Source: Parabacteroides sp. (GTDB lineage: Bacteria; Bacteroidota; Bacteroidia; Bacteroidales; Tannerellaceae). From it: DNA of 13,840 nucleotides. The position numbers and the translations under genes are program-made. Below the pieces are notes generated by a model. It saw only the letters and a program-made list of their open reading frames with translations, made no database searches and was not told the DNA's origin. The stretch spans positions 1-13,840 of the forward strand of contig JAHHQS010000107.1 in assembly GCA_020026285.1 (NCBI GenBank), written 5' to 3'. Below are positions 8,652-13,840 of this stretch, in pieces (the stretch's first letter is position 1; every line of letters begins with the position of its first letter).

Positions 8652-9578
8652 TCATACAACCTTTAATCCGGGACGTAGGGAAAGCATTTCTTTGGGAACA
8701 GCATCTTTAATGCTTTTCTTGATGATATCTGCTATTGTGTTTCGGATAAAATCTTTTCGCGTAATAAAGGTAATCTCGCGAGTCGGTCGTGGAATAGCAA
8801 AAGGCCTAACTAGAGCTTTTTGTTCTTCGCTAAGTTGTAAGGTTGCCAATTCTGGGATAAATGTAACGCCATTCCCGCTTTCCACCATACGCATGAAAGT
8901 TTCCATACTACCTAGTCGATAGGTCGACTGATGTAATTTCACTTTTTCCATTTGACAGAACTTCATCAGTTGATCTCTGAAACAATGACCTTCATCCAAT
9001 AGCCACAATCGTTCGCCGTCTATATCTGATGTACGAATTGTTTCCTTTTTGAATGTGGCTTCATTTCTAGAAACATAATTAAAGAATTGTTCATAGAACA
9101 AGGTTTCACTATTCAAAGATTGTTCTATAGGATGGTTAGCAAGAATAACGGCATCAACCTCCCCTTTCTGCAATGCCGTTAGTGCTTGAGTTGATTTCAT
9201 TTCGATGACACGAACATCCAACTCGAGATGCTTTTCAGTAAGTTTATGAAAGAAACGGGGAAGTAAATAAGGTGCAATTGTAGGAAGTACTGCTAAATAG
9301 AATGTCCCTTTTACAGATTGTTTCTCTTCTTCTGCGATATCTTTTATGAGAGAAACTTGAGATAGCGCCTTTCTGGCTTGCACTATAATCTTCTTACCTG
9401 CAGAGGTTGCCTGAACAGGCTGTACATTTCTATCAAATAATTTCAACCCAAGTTCTTCTTCGAGTTTTTGAATCATAGCACTCAATGTTGGTTGCGTTAC
9501 CTTGCAATATTCGGCAGCTTTAGCAAAGTGATGAAGTGAGTCAACGGCTACAATGTATTCTAATTGCTGAATATTCAT
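8652..9578 (-). CDS. oxyR: OxyR, LysR-type hydrogen-peroxide-sensing transcription regulator
   Basis: This 308-residue LysR-family protein starts with the winged helix-turn-helix (MNIQQLEYIVAVDSLHHFAKAA, then VTQPTLSAMIQKLEEELG, residues 1-60), followed by a linker helix and a two-lobed effector domain. The peroxide-sensing pair is visible: DEGHC199-FRDQLMKF-C208, matching the E. coli OxyR Cys199 and Cys208 positions and the GHC-RDQ context. Other OxyR features include the GSMETFMRMVESGNGVTFIPELA stretch. In the family, oxidation forms a C199-C208 disulphide and the protein then activates catalase, alkyl hydroperoxide reductase and dps-type genes. None of those targets is in this window: the convergent neighbour is a DUF3943 gene and the divergent neighbour is a TonB-dependent receptor gene. 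The start ATG (complement of 9576-9578) aligns with the usual N-terminus. No obvious terminator lies in the 36-base gap to the convergent gene. Confidence 0.93.
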   Translation of the reverse strand: MNIQQLEYIVAVDSLHHFAKAAEYCKVTQPTLSAMIQKLEEELGLKLFDRNVQPVQATSAGKKIIVQARKALSQVSLIKDIAEEEKQSVKGTFYLAVLPTIAPYLLPRFFHKLTEKHLELDVRVIEMKSTQALTALQKGEVDAVILANHPIEQSLNSETLFYEQFFNYVSRNEATFKKETIRTSDIDGERLWLLDEGHCFRDQLMKFCQMEKVKLHQSTYRLGSMETFMRMVESGNGVTFIPELATLQLSEEQKALVRPFAIPRPTREITFITRKDFIRNTIADIIKKSIKDAVPKEMLSLRPGLKVV

Positions 9579-9605
9579 ACTGTCTGTCTGTTTTATAAAA
9601 ATAAC

Positions 9606-9613
9606 TAAAGATA
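9606..9613 (-). promoter_or_regulatory. Possible -7 box of oxyR
   Basis: On the minus strand the bases read TATCTTTA, one mismatch from TAnnTTTG. It would place the start near 9600, about 22 bases before the oxyR ATG. No clear -33 element is seen at the right spacing. Confidence 0.3.
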
Positions 9614-9618
9614 TTTTG

Positions 9619-9633
9619 CTATAGTATTCATAG
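9619..9633. promoter_or_regulatory. Possible LysR-type/OxyR operator
   Basis: CTAT-N7-ATAG forms a dyad with T-N11-A geometry, the general LysR-type box. In the E. coli OxyR consensus the two central tetranucleotides are also CTAT and ATAG with 7 bases between. A further ATAG occurs at 9640-9643. The outer tetranucleotides of the E. coli motif are not conserved. Placement 41 bases upstream of oxyR and inside the divergent region suits autoregulation, but the site is a pattern match only. Confidence 0.35.
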
Positions 9634-9728
9634 ATAAATATAGACTTTTCTTTTGAATCTTATTTCATTTATCGCTGAAAATCTTTTGTAATAGCCTATA
9701 ATTTCTGCTGTTGCGTTAGAAAAAGAAT

Positions 9729-9736
9729 TACCTTTG
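9729..9736 (+). promoter_or_regulatory. -7 promoter box of the TonB-dependent receptor gene
   Basis: TACCTTTG is a full match to TAnnTTTG. The nearest -33-like sequence is within TTTCTG at 9702-9707, 21 bases upstream. Transcription from about 9743 would give a leader of roughly 55 bases, with a Shine-Dalgarno-like AAAGG (9786-9790) seven bases before the ATG at 9798. The leader is too short for a cobalamin riboswitch and no B12-box-like motif is seen. Confidence 0.55.
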
Positions 9737-9797
9737 CATTCATAAAGAACAAATGATATCCTCAATTTAAGTTTCATAACGAAATAAAGGACAATAA

Positions 9798-11846
9798 ATG
9801 AATAAATTGATTACCTTTCCATCAGTTCATAAAAGAATAGCGCTTACGCTATTAGTGCCATTCTTTTCTTCACTTTCGGCCTTTTCACAACAAGATACTC
9901 TTTTTCATTCTAAATTAGATTCTGTTGTTTCAATTGATGAGGTTGTTGTAACAGCCAATCGTATCAACAAAGAAGTTATTCCAGTTCAGATCTTATCGGG
10001 CGAAGAACTTAAAAAGTTGAGTGCTCATTCGGTGGCCGATGCTGTACGTTATTTTTCAGGAGTACAGGTGAAAGACTATGGAGGTGTTGGAGGCTTAAAA
10101 ACTGTAAATATCAGAAGCTTAGGTAGTCATCACGTAGGGGTCTTCTATGATGGTATTGAATTGGGAAATGCACAAAATGGTGTGATAGATCTCGGGCGTT
10201 TTTCATTAGATAATATGGAGGCTATATCTATGTACAATGGCCAAAAAAGTGCAATATTTCAACCTGCCAAAGATTATGCATCAGCAAGTGCTATTTATAT
10301 GGTTACACGTAAACCTACGTTTAAAGGAAACAAAAAACATAATGTTAACATAGGTCTAAAAGGAGGCTCGTTCGAAACCGTCAATCCTTCAATATTGTGG
10401 GAACATAAATTATCTAAAAAAGTTTCATTTTCACTTAGTTCAGAATTTCTTTATACATCTGGTAAATATAAGTTCAGTTACCAAAAGAAGAATGGATATG
10501 ATACTACAGAAGTGCGTAAGAATGGTGATGTAAGAATGTGGCGTGCCGAAGCTGCTCTATTTGGCAAAATAAAAAAAGGAGAATGGAAGGCAAAAGCATA
10601 TTATTATAACTCAGAACGTGGATACCCAGGAGCTTCTGTTCGAGAAGAACCCGGGAAATTTCGTCATCAAGATCGTCAATGGGATGAAAACTTCTTTGTA
10701 CAAGGTTCGTATCGAAAGAATATTGTACCCTGGTATAGTTTAATGCTTAATGCAAAGTATGCTCATGATTATCTTCATTACTTGTCTGACCCGAGATTAG
10801 ATGTTACTACTATGCATGTAGACAACAGATATACACAACAAGAGACATACGTATCAGCCGCTCATCTGTTTGCTGCTTTTCCTTGGTGGAGTATATCACT
10901 TTCTAACGACTTTCAGTGGAACACACTGGATGCAGACTTGATTGACTTTATTTATCCGAAGCGCTATTCGTTACTGTCGGCGCTTGCTACTTCTATGCAG
11001 TTTAAGGAGTTCAACATTCAAGCAAGTTTATTACACACCTTTGTCAAAGAGACTACCTCATTGCCAGGAGGAGCAGCAGGCAATAAAAGTGTTTTTACTC
11101 CGTCTGTTATTGTATCTTGGAAACCTTGGGAGGAATATGACTTAAACTTCCGCGCATTTTATAAGCGTGTGTTTAGAATGCCAACATTAAATGATTTATA
11201 TTATACCTTCATAGGTAACAAGAACTTGAAGCCAGAATATACAACTCAGTATAATGTCGGAGTTACTTATGGCAAAAACCTCACTTTGTCATGGTTGCCT
11301 CGACTAGAGTTTCAGATAGACGGATATTATAATCAAGTTGACGATAAAATCATTGCAATGCCTACATCAAATCAGTTTCGCTGGACGATGTTGAATTTAG
11401 GCAACGTTGAAATTAAGGGCGTTGATGCCTCCATACAAGCGTTTCTAAGATTTGGAAAAATGAGTTTGTCGCCAAGAATAAGTTATACTTTTCAAAAAGC
11501 ACAGGATTATACGGATAAAACCAGTGAATGGTATGGCGGACAAATTCCCTATGTGCCATGGCATAGTATGACGGCAATTGTAGGTGGATCATATGAAAAA
11601 TGGTCGTGGAATTATAGCTTTATATATACGGGAGAACGCTATGAGGCTGTTGCGAATATACCTGAAAATTATGCCATGCCATGGTATACCCATGACTTTT
11701 CCTTGTCTAAAACATTTACTTTCAATAAAACAGAACTCAGAGCTACTGCCGAAGTGAACAATCTTTTAAATCAGCAGTATGAAGTAGTGCAGTGCTACCC
11801 TATGCCTGGTACCAACTTTAAGATTAAGATTAATGTGATCTTCTAG
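9798..11846 (+). CDS. TonB-dependent outer-membrane receptor, BtuB-like
   Basis: The 682-residue protein has a signal peptide (hydrophobic core about residues 14-28, AFS-QQ cleavage near 30), a TonB-box-like segment SIDEVVVTANR (45-55), a plug domain (about 60-172, including VNIRSLGSHHVGVFYDGIEL) and a C-terminal 22-strand-type barrel ending in LRATAEVNNLLNQQYEVVQC and a terminal F. It transports a substrate across the outer membrane using TonB energy. It lacks the carboxypeptidase-like N-terminal domain of SusC-type receptors and has no SusD partner, so it belongs to the siderophore/vitamin class. The FRMPTLNDLYY and GNKNLKPE motifs resemble BtuB/CirA-type receptors; no histidine lies between them, which argues against a classic haem receptor. 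Substrate is therefore undecided: cobalamin-like or iron-chelate. It is divergent from oxyR, and appears to be a single-gene transcript, since the next 385 bases have no gene on its strand. Confidence 0.87.
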   Translation: MNKLITFPSVHKRIALTLLVPFFSSLSAFSQQDTLFHSKLDSVVSIDEVVVTANRINKEVIPVQILSGEELKKLSAHSVADAVRYFSGVQVKDYGGVGGLKTVNIRSLGSHHVGVFYDGIELGNAQNGVIDLGRFSLDNMEAISMYNGQKSAIFQPAKDYASASAIYMVTRKPTFKGNKKHNVNIGLKGGSFETVNPSILWEHKLSKKVSFSLSSEFLYTSGKYKFSYQKKNGYDTTEVRKNGDVRMWRAEAALFGKIKKGEWKAKAYYYNSERGYPGASVREEPGKFRHQDRQWDENFFVQGSYRKNIVPWYSLMLNAKYAHDYLHYLSDPRLDVTTMHVDNRYTQQETYVSAAHLFAAFPWWSISLSNDFQWNTLDADLIDFIYPKRYSLLSALATSMQFKEFNIQASLLHTFVKETTSLPGGAAGNKSVFTPSVIVSWKPWEEYDLNFRAFYKRVFRMPTLNDLYYTFIGNKNLKPEYTTQYNVGVTYGKNLTLSWLPRLEFQIDGYYNQVDDKIIAMPTSNQFRWTMLNLGNVEIKGVDASIQAFLRFGKMSLSPRISYTFQKAQDYTDKTSEWYGGQIPYVPWHSMTAIVGGSYEKWSWNYSFIYTGERYEAVANIPENYAMPWYTHDFSLSKTFTFNKTELRATAEVNNLLNQQYEVVQCYPMPGTNFKIKINVIF

Positions 11847-12097
11847 CATACGTCTAGCTATTTTTAAGTAGGTGTCATAATGATATTCTCGTAAAAATAA
11901 TTCTAGATAAAGGTGTCTGATAGGTAAAATATTTTCTTGATTCAGAAGAGATTGGCCTGTCGAATTTTAAATAATCTACATTGAATCAACCTAACTGTTT
12001 GATTTATAATTTTGTGTAAATGTAAATTTAAAATAATATTCCTACCTATTTTTCTTAAAAATACTCCTCTTTTGTATGTATAATTCAAATAAATGAC
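11847..12097. other. AT-rich intergenic region after the receptor gene
   Basis: I see no gene here. An open minus-strand frame covers 11942-12256 but overlaps the RNA-like unit and its terminator and has no family resemblance. AGGTGTC occurs twice about 40 bases apart (near 11871 and 11911), probably by chance. No convincing terminator for the receptor gene is visible. Confidence 0.5.
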
Positions 12098-12105
12098 TAT
12101 CTTTG
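12098..12105 (+). promoter_or_regulatory. -7 promoter box of the candidate small RNA
   Basis: TATCTTTG is a full match to TAnnTTTG. A TTTG at 12071-12074 could act as the -33 element with 23 bases between, slightly longer than the usual 19-21. The predicted start is near 12112. Confidence 0.5.
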
Positions 12106-12111
12106 TCATAT

Positions 12112-12264
12112 ACTTTTTAGAATATGTCGAATAAAGTGTAAGATTATATCGCGGAGTTAATCCGTATGATGAAAGTGTACAGAGGTACACAACACGGCCT
12201 GTGAAGGTCGATTTTATCAAGCTGAAGTTGGGTGGGCGGAAATACTTTCTGCCCACCTTTTTTT
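12112..12264 (+). ncRNA. Candidate small non-coding RNA with four hairpins
   Basis: A unit of about 153 bases is bounded by a good -7 box upstream and a strong intrinsic terminator. Inside it has three consecutive hairpins. (1) CGGA 12152-12155 pairs with TCCG 12161-12164, extended by a G-T pair and ATC/GAT (12148-12150 with 12168-12170) around a two-base bulge. (2) GTGTAC 12175-12180 pairs with GTACAC 12185-12190 around AGAG. (3) CGGCCT 12195-12200 pairs with AGGTCG 12205-12210 around GTGA, a GNRA-type tetraloop. Hairpin 4 is the terminator. No open reading frame with a plausible start fills it on the plus strand. I do not recognise a known family. It could act in trans as a small RNA, or be a leader/attenuator for the regulator gene downstream; the latter is less likely because a separate promoter box sits at 12328. 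Boundaries are inferred. Confidence 0.55.
12231..12264 (+). terminator. Strong Rho-independent terminator of the candidate small RNA
   Basis: A 12-pair stem (12231-12242 with 12246-12257, beginning GGTGGGC and closing GCCCACC, with one G-T wobble) encloses a three-base loop and is followed directly by seven Ts (12258-12264). It is the clearest terminator in the window. It lies 385 bases beyond the receptor gene, so it more likely ends the local RNA than the receptor transcript, although it could do both. Confidence 0.85.
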
Positions 12265-12327
12265 AGTTCTAAGTCGATTTTTATCTAATTTTAAATAGAA
12301 GAGTTTTACCCGTATTCAAATATATTA

Positions 12328-12335
12328 TATCTTTG
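12328..12335 (+). promoter_or_regulatory. -7 promoter box upstream of the AraC-type gene remnant
   Basis: TATCTTTG fully matches TAnnTTTG, and TTTT at 12304-12307 sits exactly 20 bases upstream in the -33 position (consensus TTTG). The predicted start is near 12342, 19 bases before the ATG at 12361. This is the best-spaced promoter in the window. Confidence 0.55.
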
Positions 12336-12360
12336 TAAAGTCAAACAAAACGAATTAAAT

Positions 12361-12468
12361 ATGATAATAGACGTTGATTCCTATACCGAGACACACCTCC
12401 TTGATCAACAACAATTAAGGAGTACTATTGATACGATAGTATGTTTTAATTTGTCTAATCAACTCTAG
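12361..12468 (+). CDS. Short 35-residue open frame, possibly the detached start of the AraC-type gene
   Basis: ATG 12361 opens MIIDVDSYTETHLLDQQQLR and ends at TAG 12466-12468. It follows a well-spaced promoter box, so it is probably transcribed. It is in the same reading frame as the N-terminal AraC-type segment further downstream, separated by this TAG and a TAA at 12508-12510. One reading is that it is the original beginning of the regulator, cut off by stop codons and the GC-rich island. The other is an independent small peptide or a chance frame. I do not recognise the sequence. Confidence 0.3.
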   Translation: MIIDVDSYTETHLLDQQQLRSTIDTIVCFNLSNQL

Positions 12469-12504
12469 AGTTATTATTCAATATACTATGAACAGACAAA
12501 AGGC

Positions 12505-12600
12505 AAGTAACGCCACTACTCCACCTTGCGTTTTATCAGGCGTAGGGGTCGAACTCCTAATTTGTGGTCCAACCCGCTGTACGGGTTTTCTATTGCAAAT
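12505..12600. repeat. GC-rich island with tRNA-arm-like hairpins, possible element remnant
   Basis: Bases 12511-12600 are 50 percent G+C by count, against 30 percent for the next 90 bases. The island contains a perfect hairpin (AACCCG 12571-12576 with CGGGTT 12582-12587, loop CTGTA). It also has a five-pair stem with a seven-base loop GTCGAAC (12543-12547 with 12555-12559, one wobble), which resembles a tRNA T-arm. No full tRNA can be folded: no matching acceptor 5' strand is found. Composition and structure suggest inserted or repeated DNA, for example a remnant of an element or an interspersed repeat. No flanking target duplication was found. Confidence 0.35.
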
Positions 12601-13382
12601 TTCAAATCAGGTGAAAAATATACAGAAGAACACACACGTTACTACTATATTTTCATCGTCCTTAAGGGTAAAATCAATTTATCTTGCAAATTATTCCAAC
12701 ATAAAGAAATAGAGTGTAGGAATATGGTTTTTGTTCCCAAAGATAGTTTCTTCAAAATAATCAGTCTTGAAGAAACTGAATTTATGTCGTTTGCATTTAC
12801 TACTACGATTATTAGAACAGACCGTAATCTATTTTGGATTATTTTTGTAAACATGCACGCAAGTTCAAGTACAGTTATAGTAAATTAGCTCTTTGCAATG
12901 AAATGCAAATGGTAGTTGAATTAATTCGGTGTCAGATTTTGAGCAAGAAAATAAAGGGTACAGATATATGTGAAGCCTGGAATACATTGTTCTTTAATAC
13001 AATACAGTCTTTTTATGACCGAAACCAGGTCGTGGCGTTTATGCGTCCTTTGCTTAGTAGTTCTATAGATTTTGAAACTTTCATTGAAAGTAATTATATA
13101 GAGTCGAGTGGAAACGTATCTTATTTGATAGAACTGTCAGGAATTCCATCTGCCCGTTTTCATAACTTGTTCTTTGAAAAGTTCGGTATGACGGCAAAAA
13201 GTTGGCTGGATAATAAGGCTAAGCAACGTATTCAGACTATGGCAGCTAAAGAAGATATAACGGTGACGGATATGGCGAAAGTGTTTAAAGTCTCTACGCA
13301 ACGCTTCTGTGGCTTATGCCGACGTCTGTTTAATTGTACACCTAGAGAGTTGATAGAACGAGAACAGGCAAAGCAAAAGTAA
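12526..13382 (+). pseudogene. AraC-family transcription regulator, frameshifted
   Basis: Two overlapping frames together make an AraC-type regulator of about 285 residues. The first (open from 12511, possible TTG start at 12526, stop 12886-12888) holds the N-terminal sensing half: YTEEHTRYYYIFIVLKGKI and the block around FVPKDSFF, a cupin-like pattern typical of Bacteroidales AraC proteins. The second (open through 12834-13382) holds the linker and the DNA-binding domain, with two helix-turn-helix motifs, about VSYLIELSGIPSARFHNLFF and ITVTDMAKVFKVSTQRFCGL, ending NCTPRELIERE. The break is near 12832-12835: restoring one T to the TTTT run would read NLFLDYFCKHARK in one frame. It may be a real mutation or a sequencing error. 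The true N-terminus is unclear, because the first codons lie in the GC-rich island. The intact half alone (from TTG 12834) could still encode a DNA-binding domain of about 182 residues. Confidence 0.7.
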
Positions 13383-13433
13383 TAATAAAGAAAAAAGTGA
13401 GATTGCATTTAATAATATTCTAATTCCGTTAGC

Positions 13434-13467
13434 AAAAAACAGCCTACCATCACTGGCAAGCTGTTTT
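13434..13467 (-). terminator. Bidirectional intrinsic terminator, better formed for the minus strand
   Basis: AAAACAGC (13436-13443) pairs with GCTGTTTT (13460-13467), with an inner CCA-TCAC-TGG stem (13447-13456). Read leftward the stem is followed by six Ts (complement of A 13434-13439); read rightward by only four. It can end the AraC-type transcript, whose stop is 54 bases upstream, and also a leftward transcript from the hairpin-rich region. Confidence 0.6.
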
Positions 13468-13646
13468 AAATCGGACTTTTGTCTTAATTAATGGTTGATG
13501 AACCGGATTTAATTCCTCCGGCAAGGAATAATTTATCTGAATTATAGAGCTTGAACACAAGAAATAATTACGTTTATTTATGCCGAGTCCTTAGGATTAT
13601 TTCCCTACTTTCATAAAAAGTACACTATTCGGCCGTAGTGTTCAAA
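13434..13646 (-). ncRNA. Possible minus-strand structured RNA
   Basis: Read leftward, a promoter-like TATGTTTT (complement of 13653-13660, one mismatch from TAnnTTTG) would start a transcript near 13646 that ends at the terminator at 13434-13467, about 210 bases. The stretch contains many inverted repeats: TTGAACAC/GTGTTCAA (13551-13558 with 13638-13645), ACACTA/TAGTGT (13622-13627 with 13636-13641), ACTTT/AAAGT (13607-13611 with 13617-13621), GCCGA/TCGGC (13582-13586 with 13629-13633), ATAATT/AATTAT (13528-13533 with 13540-13545) and CCGGA/TCCGG (13503-13507 with 13517-13521). Some of these are mutually exclusive. AT-rich DNA yields short repeats by chance, so this is tentative. Confidence 0.27.
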
Positions 13647-13744
13647 TCTCATAAAACATATAATCTATTTGACATATTATACATTTACATTGCAAGTATA
13701 CGTAATATTCATAACTTAACAAATGATTTGATTCCTTTTTTTAT

Positions 13745-13777
13745 GTTACATTTTCTGTCAGTTACGTTACATTCTGT
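13745..13777. repeat. Pair of direct repeats spaced two helical turns
   Basis: GTTACATTTTCTGT (13745-13758) and GTTACATTCTGT (13766-13777) start 21 bases apart, with an additional GTTAC at 13761-13765. Spacing of two DNA turns suits a dimeric regulator such as an AraC-type protein. Any target gene would lie beyond the right edge. Confidence 0.3.
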
Positions 13778-13840
13778 ATGAAATTATGGTTATCTTCTTG
13801 ATAATTGGAATATTATACTGCCGACATAAGTGAAATAAGA

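Larger units (their letters stand above)
13383..13840. other. Right-edge non-coding region with many hairpins
   Basis: No coding region is supportable on either strand. The stretch holds a terminator hairpin at 13434-13467, a cluster of inverted repeats at 13503-13645 and a pair of direct repeats at 13745-13777, each listed separately. The last 60 bases may be the upstream region of a gene beyond the window. Confidence 0.5.

Noticed and set aside
9737..9797. Cobalamin riboswitch before the BtuB-like receptor
   Set aside because: The inferred leader is only about 55 bases and shows no B12-box-like motif.
12152..12185. Resemblance of CCGTATGATGAAAGT to group II intron domain V
   Set aside because: The catalytic AGC/CGC triad and the complementary GTACGG arm are missing, and the bases fold better as separate hairpins.
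11942..12256. Minus-strand open frame of 104 codons
   Set aside because: It begins inside the terminator stem, overlaps the hairpin unit, and reads as low-complexity residues with no family likeness.
12511..12585. Complete tRNA gene in the GC-rich island
   Set aside because: Only a T-arm-like hairpin is present. The would-be anticodon loop lacks T33 and no acceptor stem can be formed.
12488..12712. Open frame starting ATG 12488 (74 codons)
   Set aside because: It overlaps the AraC-type sensor frame, which has clear family features, and leaves no recognisable domain of its own; it reflects the island DNA in another frame.
13745..13777. CRISPR array
   Set aside because: There are only two short imperfect copies with no regular spacer structure and no cas genes nearby.

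Overview
The window looks like a Bacteroidales chromosome (Bacteroides, Phocaeicola or Prevotella type). The evidence is AT-rich DNA, several upstream boxes matching the Bacteroidetes -7 element TAnnTTTG, weak ribosome binding sites, and a gene set typical of that order: a very large TamB-like protein, a PorT-type barrel, a DUF3943 protein, an OxyR of Bacteroides type, and a TonB-dependent receptor without a SusC-type N-terminal extension.

Layout, left to right. Bases 1-377 hold no convincing gene; they contain a possible leftward promoter and a good -7 box just before the first gene. A tamB-like gene (378-4946) encodes an inner-membrane-anchored, periplasm-spanning protein of 1522 residues. 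After a 121-base gap with its own -7 box comes a probable three-gene envelope operon (5068-8615): a PorT-family beta-barrel, a protein built from thirteen repeats of about 16 residues, and a DUF3943 protein. It converges on a leftward oxyR gene (8652-9578) that keeps both redox cysteines at positions 199 and 208. A 219-base divergent intergenic region, holding a possible LysR-type operator and a good -7 box, separates oxyR from a BtuB-like TonB-dependent receptor gene (9798-11846).

The right end (11847-13840) is the unusual part. It carries a compact promoter-hairpins-terminator unit (about 12098-12264) that looks like a small RNA gene. Next is a promoter followed by a 35-codon open frame, then a GC-rich island of about 90 bases with tRNA-arm-like hairpins. 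The island runs into an AraC-family regulator gene split by a one-base frameshift (about 12526-13382). Last is a hairpin-rich non-coding stretch whose terminator is better formed for leftward transcription, suggesting a second possible RNA on the minus strand.

Functionally, most genes concern the outer membrane: TamB-type lipid or protein delivery, barrel proteins and TonB-dependent uptake, with OxyR as the peroxide sensor that may also influence the divergent receptor. The strongest candidates for something undescribed are the small RNA unit near 12.1-12.26 kb and the island fused to the broken regulator. All family assignments come from reading the sequences; no database search was run.
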